Source: Accumulibacter sp. (lineage in GTDB: Bacteria; Pseudomonadota; Gammaproteobacteria; Burkholderiales; Rhodocyclaceae). From it: a stretch of DNA of 7,423 bases. The notes below the pieces were generated by a model, which saw only the letters and a program-made list of their open reading frames with translations, ran no database searches and had not been told where the DNA came from. Made by a program: the position numbers and the translations under genes. Within the stretch, counting starts at the first letter, position 1, and each line of letters starts with the position of its first letter. Shown here one piece after another: positions 7,416 through 7,423 of the stretch. The stretch covers positions 1 through 7,423 of the forward strand of contig JAIRZC010000105.1 in NCBI GenBank assembly GCA_031267455.1, given 5' to 3'.

Positions 7416-7423
7416 GGATTTTT

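Overview
The window reads as an ordinary chromosomal stretch of a Gram-negative proteobacterium with moderately GC-rich DNA. The protein sequences of the two methionine/CoA genes at the right end look most like Alphaproteobacteria (Rhizobiales-type); this is an inference from recollected family resemblance, not from a search. A lipoprotein signal peptide with a non-Asp residue after the lipid cysteine fits an outer-membrane lipoprotein and supports a Gram-negative host. No tRNA, rRNA, CRISPR array, insertion sequence or attachment site was seen.

Left half (1-4004, + strand): one very large hybrid sensor histidine kinase, cut off at its N-terminus by the window edge. It carries a Cache-type periplasmic sensor domain, a membrane helix, HAMP, two PAS domains, HisKA and HATPase catalytic domains, a degenerate receiver, an intact receiver, an Hpt domain and a short helical tail. 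The whole phosphorelay His-Asp-His is therefore in one chain; the final response regulator is not in the window.

Middle (4060-5505, - strand): an ABC-2 type (DrrA/NodI-like) ATPase that converges on the kinase, preceded 81 bases upstream by a gene for a small lipoprotein of unknown family. No membrane permease partner for the ATPase is visible. The lipoprotein start is fixed by a strong Shine-Dalgarno sequence.

Right end (5659-7415, - strand): a two-gene operon encoding a small CoA-binding Rossmann protein and, 11 bases downstream, an O-acetylhomoserine sulfhydrylase (MetY). A rho-independent terminator follows metY and separates this operon from the lipoprotein/ABC pair. MetY makes homocysteine from O-acetylhomoserine and sulfide, so this end is housekeeping sulfur and methionine metabolism.

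I see no clear new biological system here. The points most worth checking are the pseudo-receiver inside the kinase, the permease-less ABC ATPase beside an unrecognised cysteine-containing lipoprotein, and a strong ribosome-binding sequence at the kinase stop codon that serves no visible gene.
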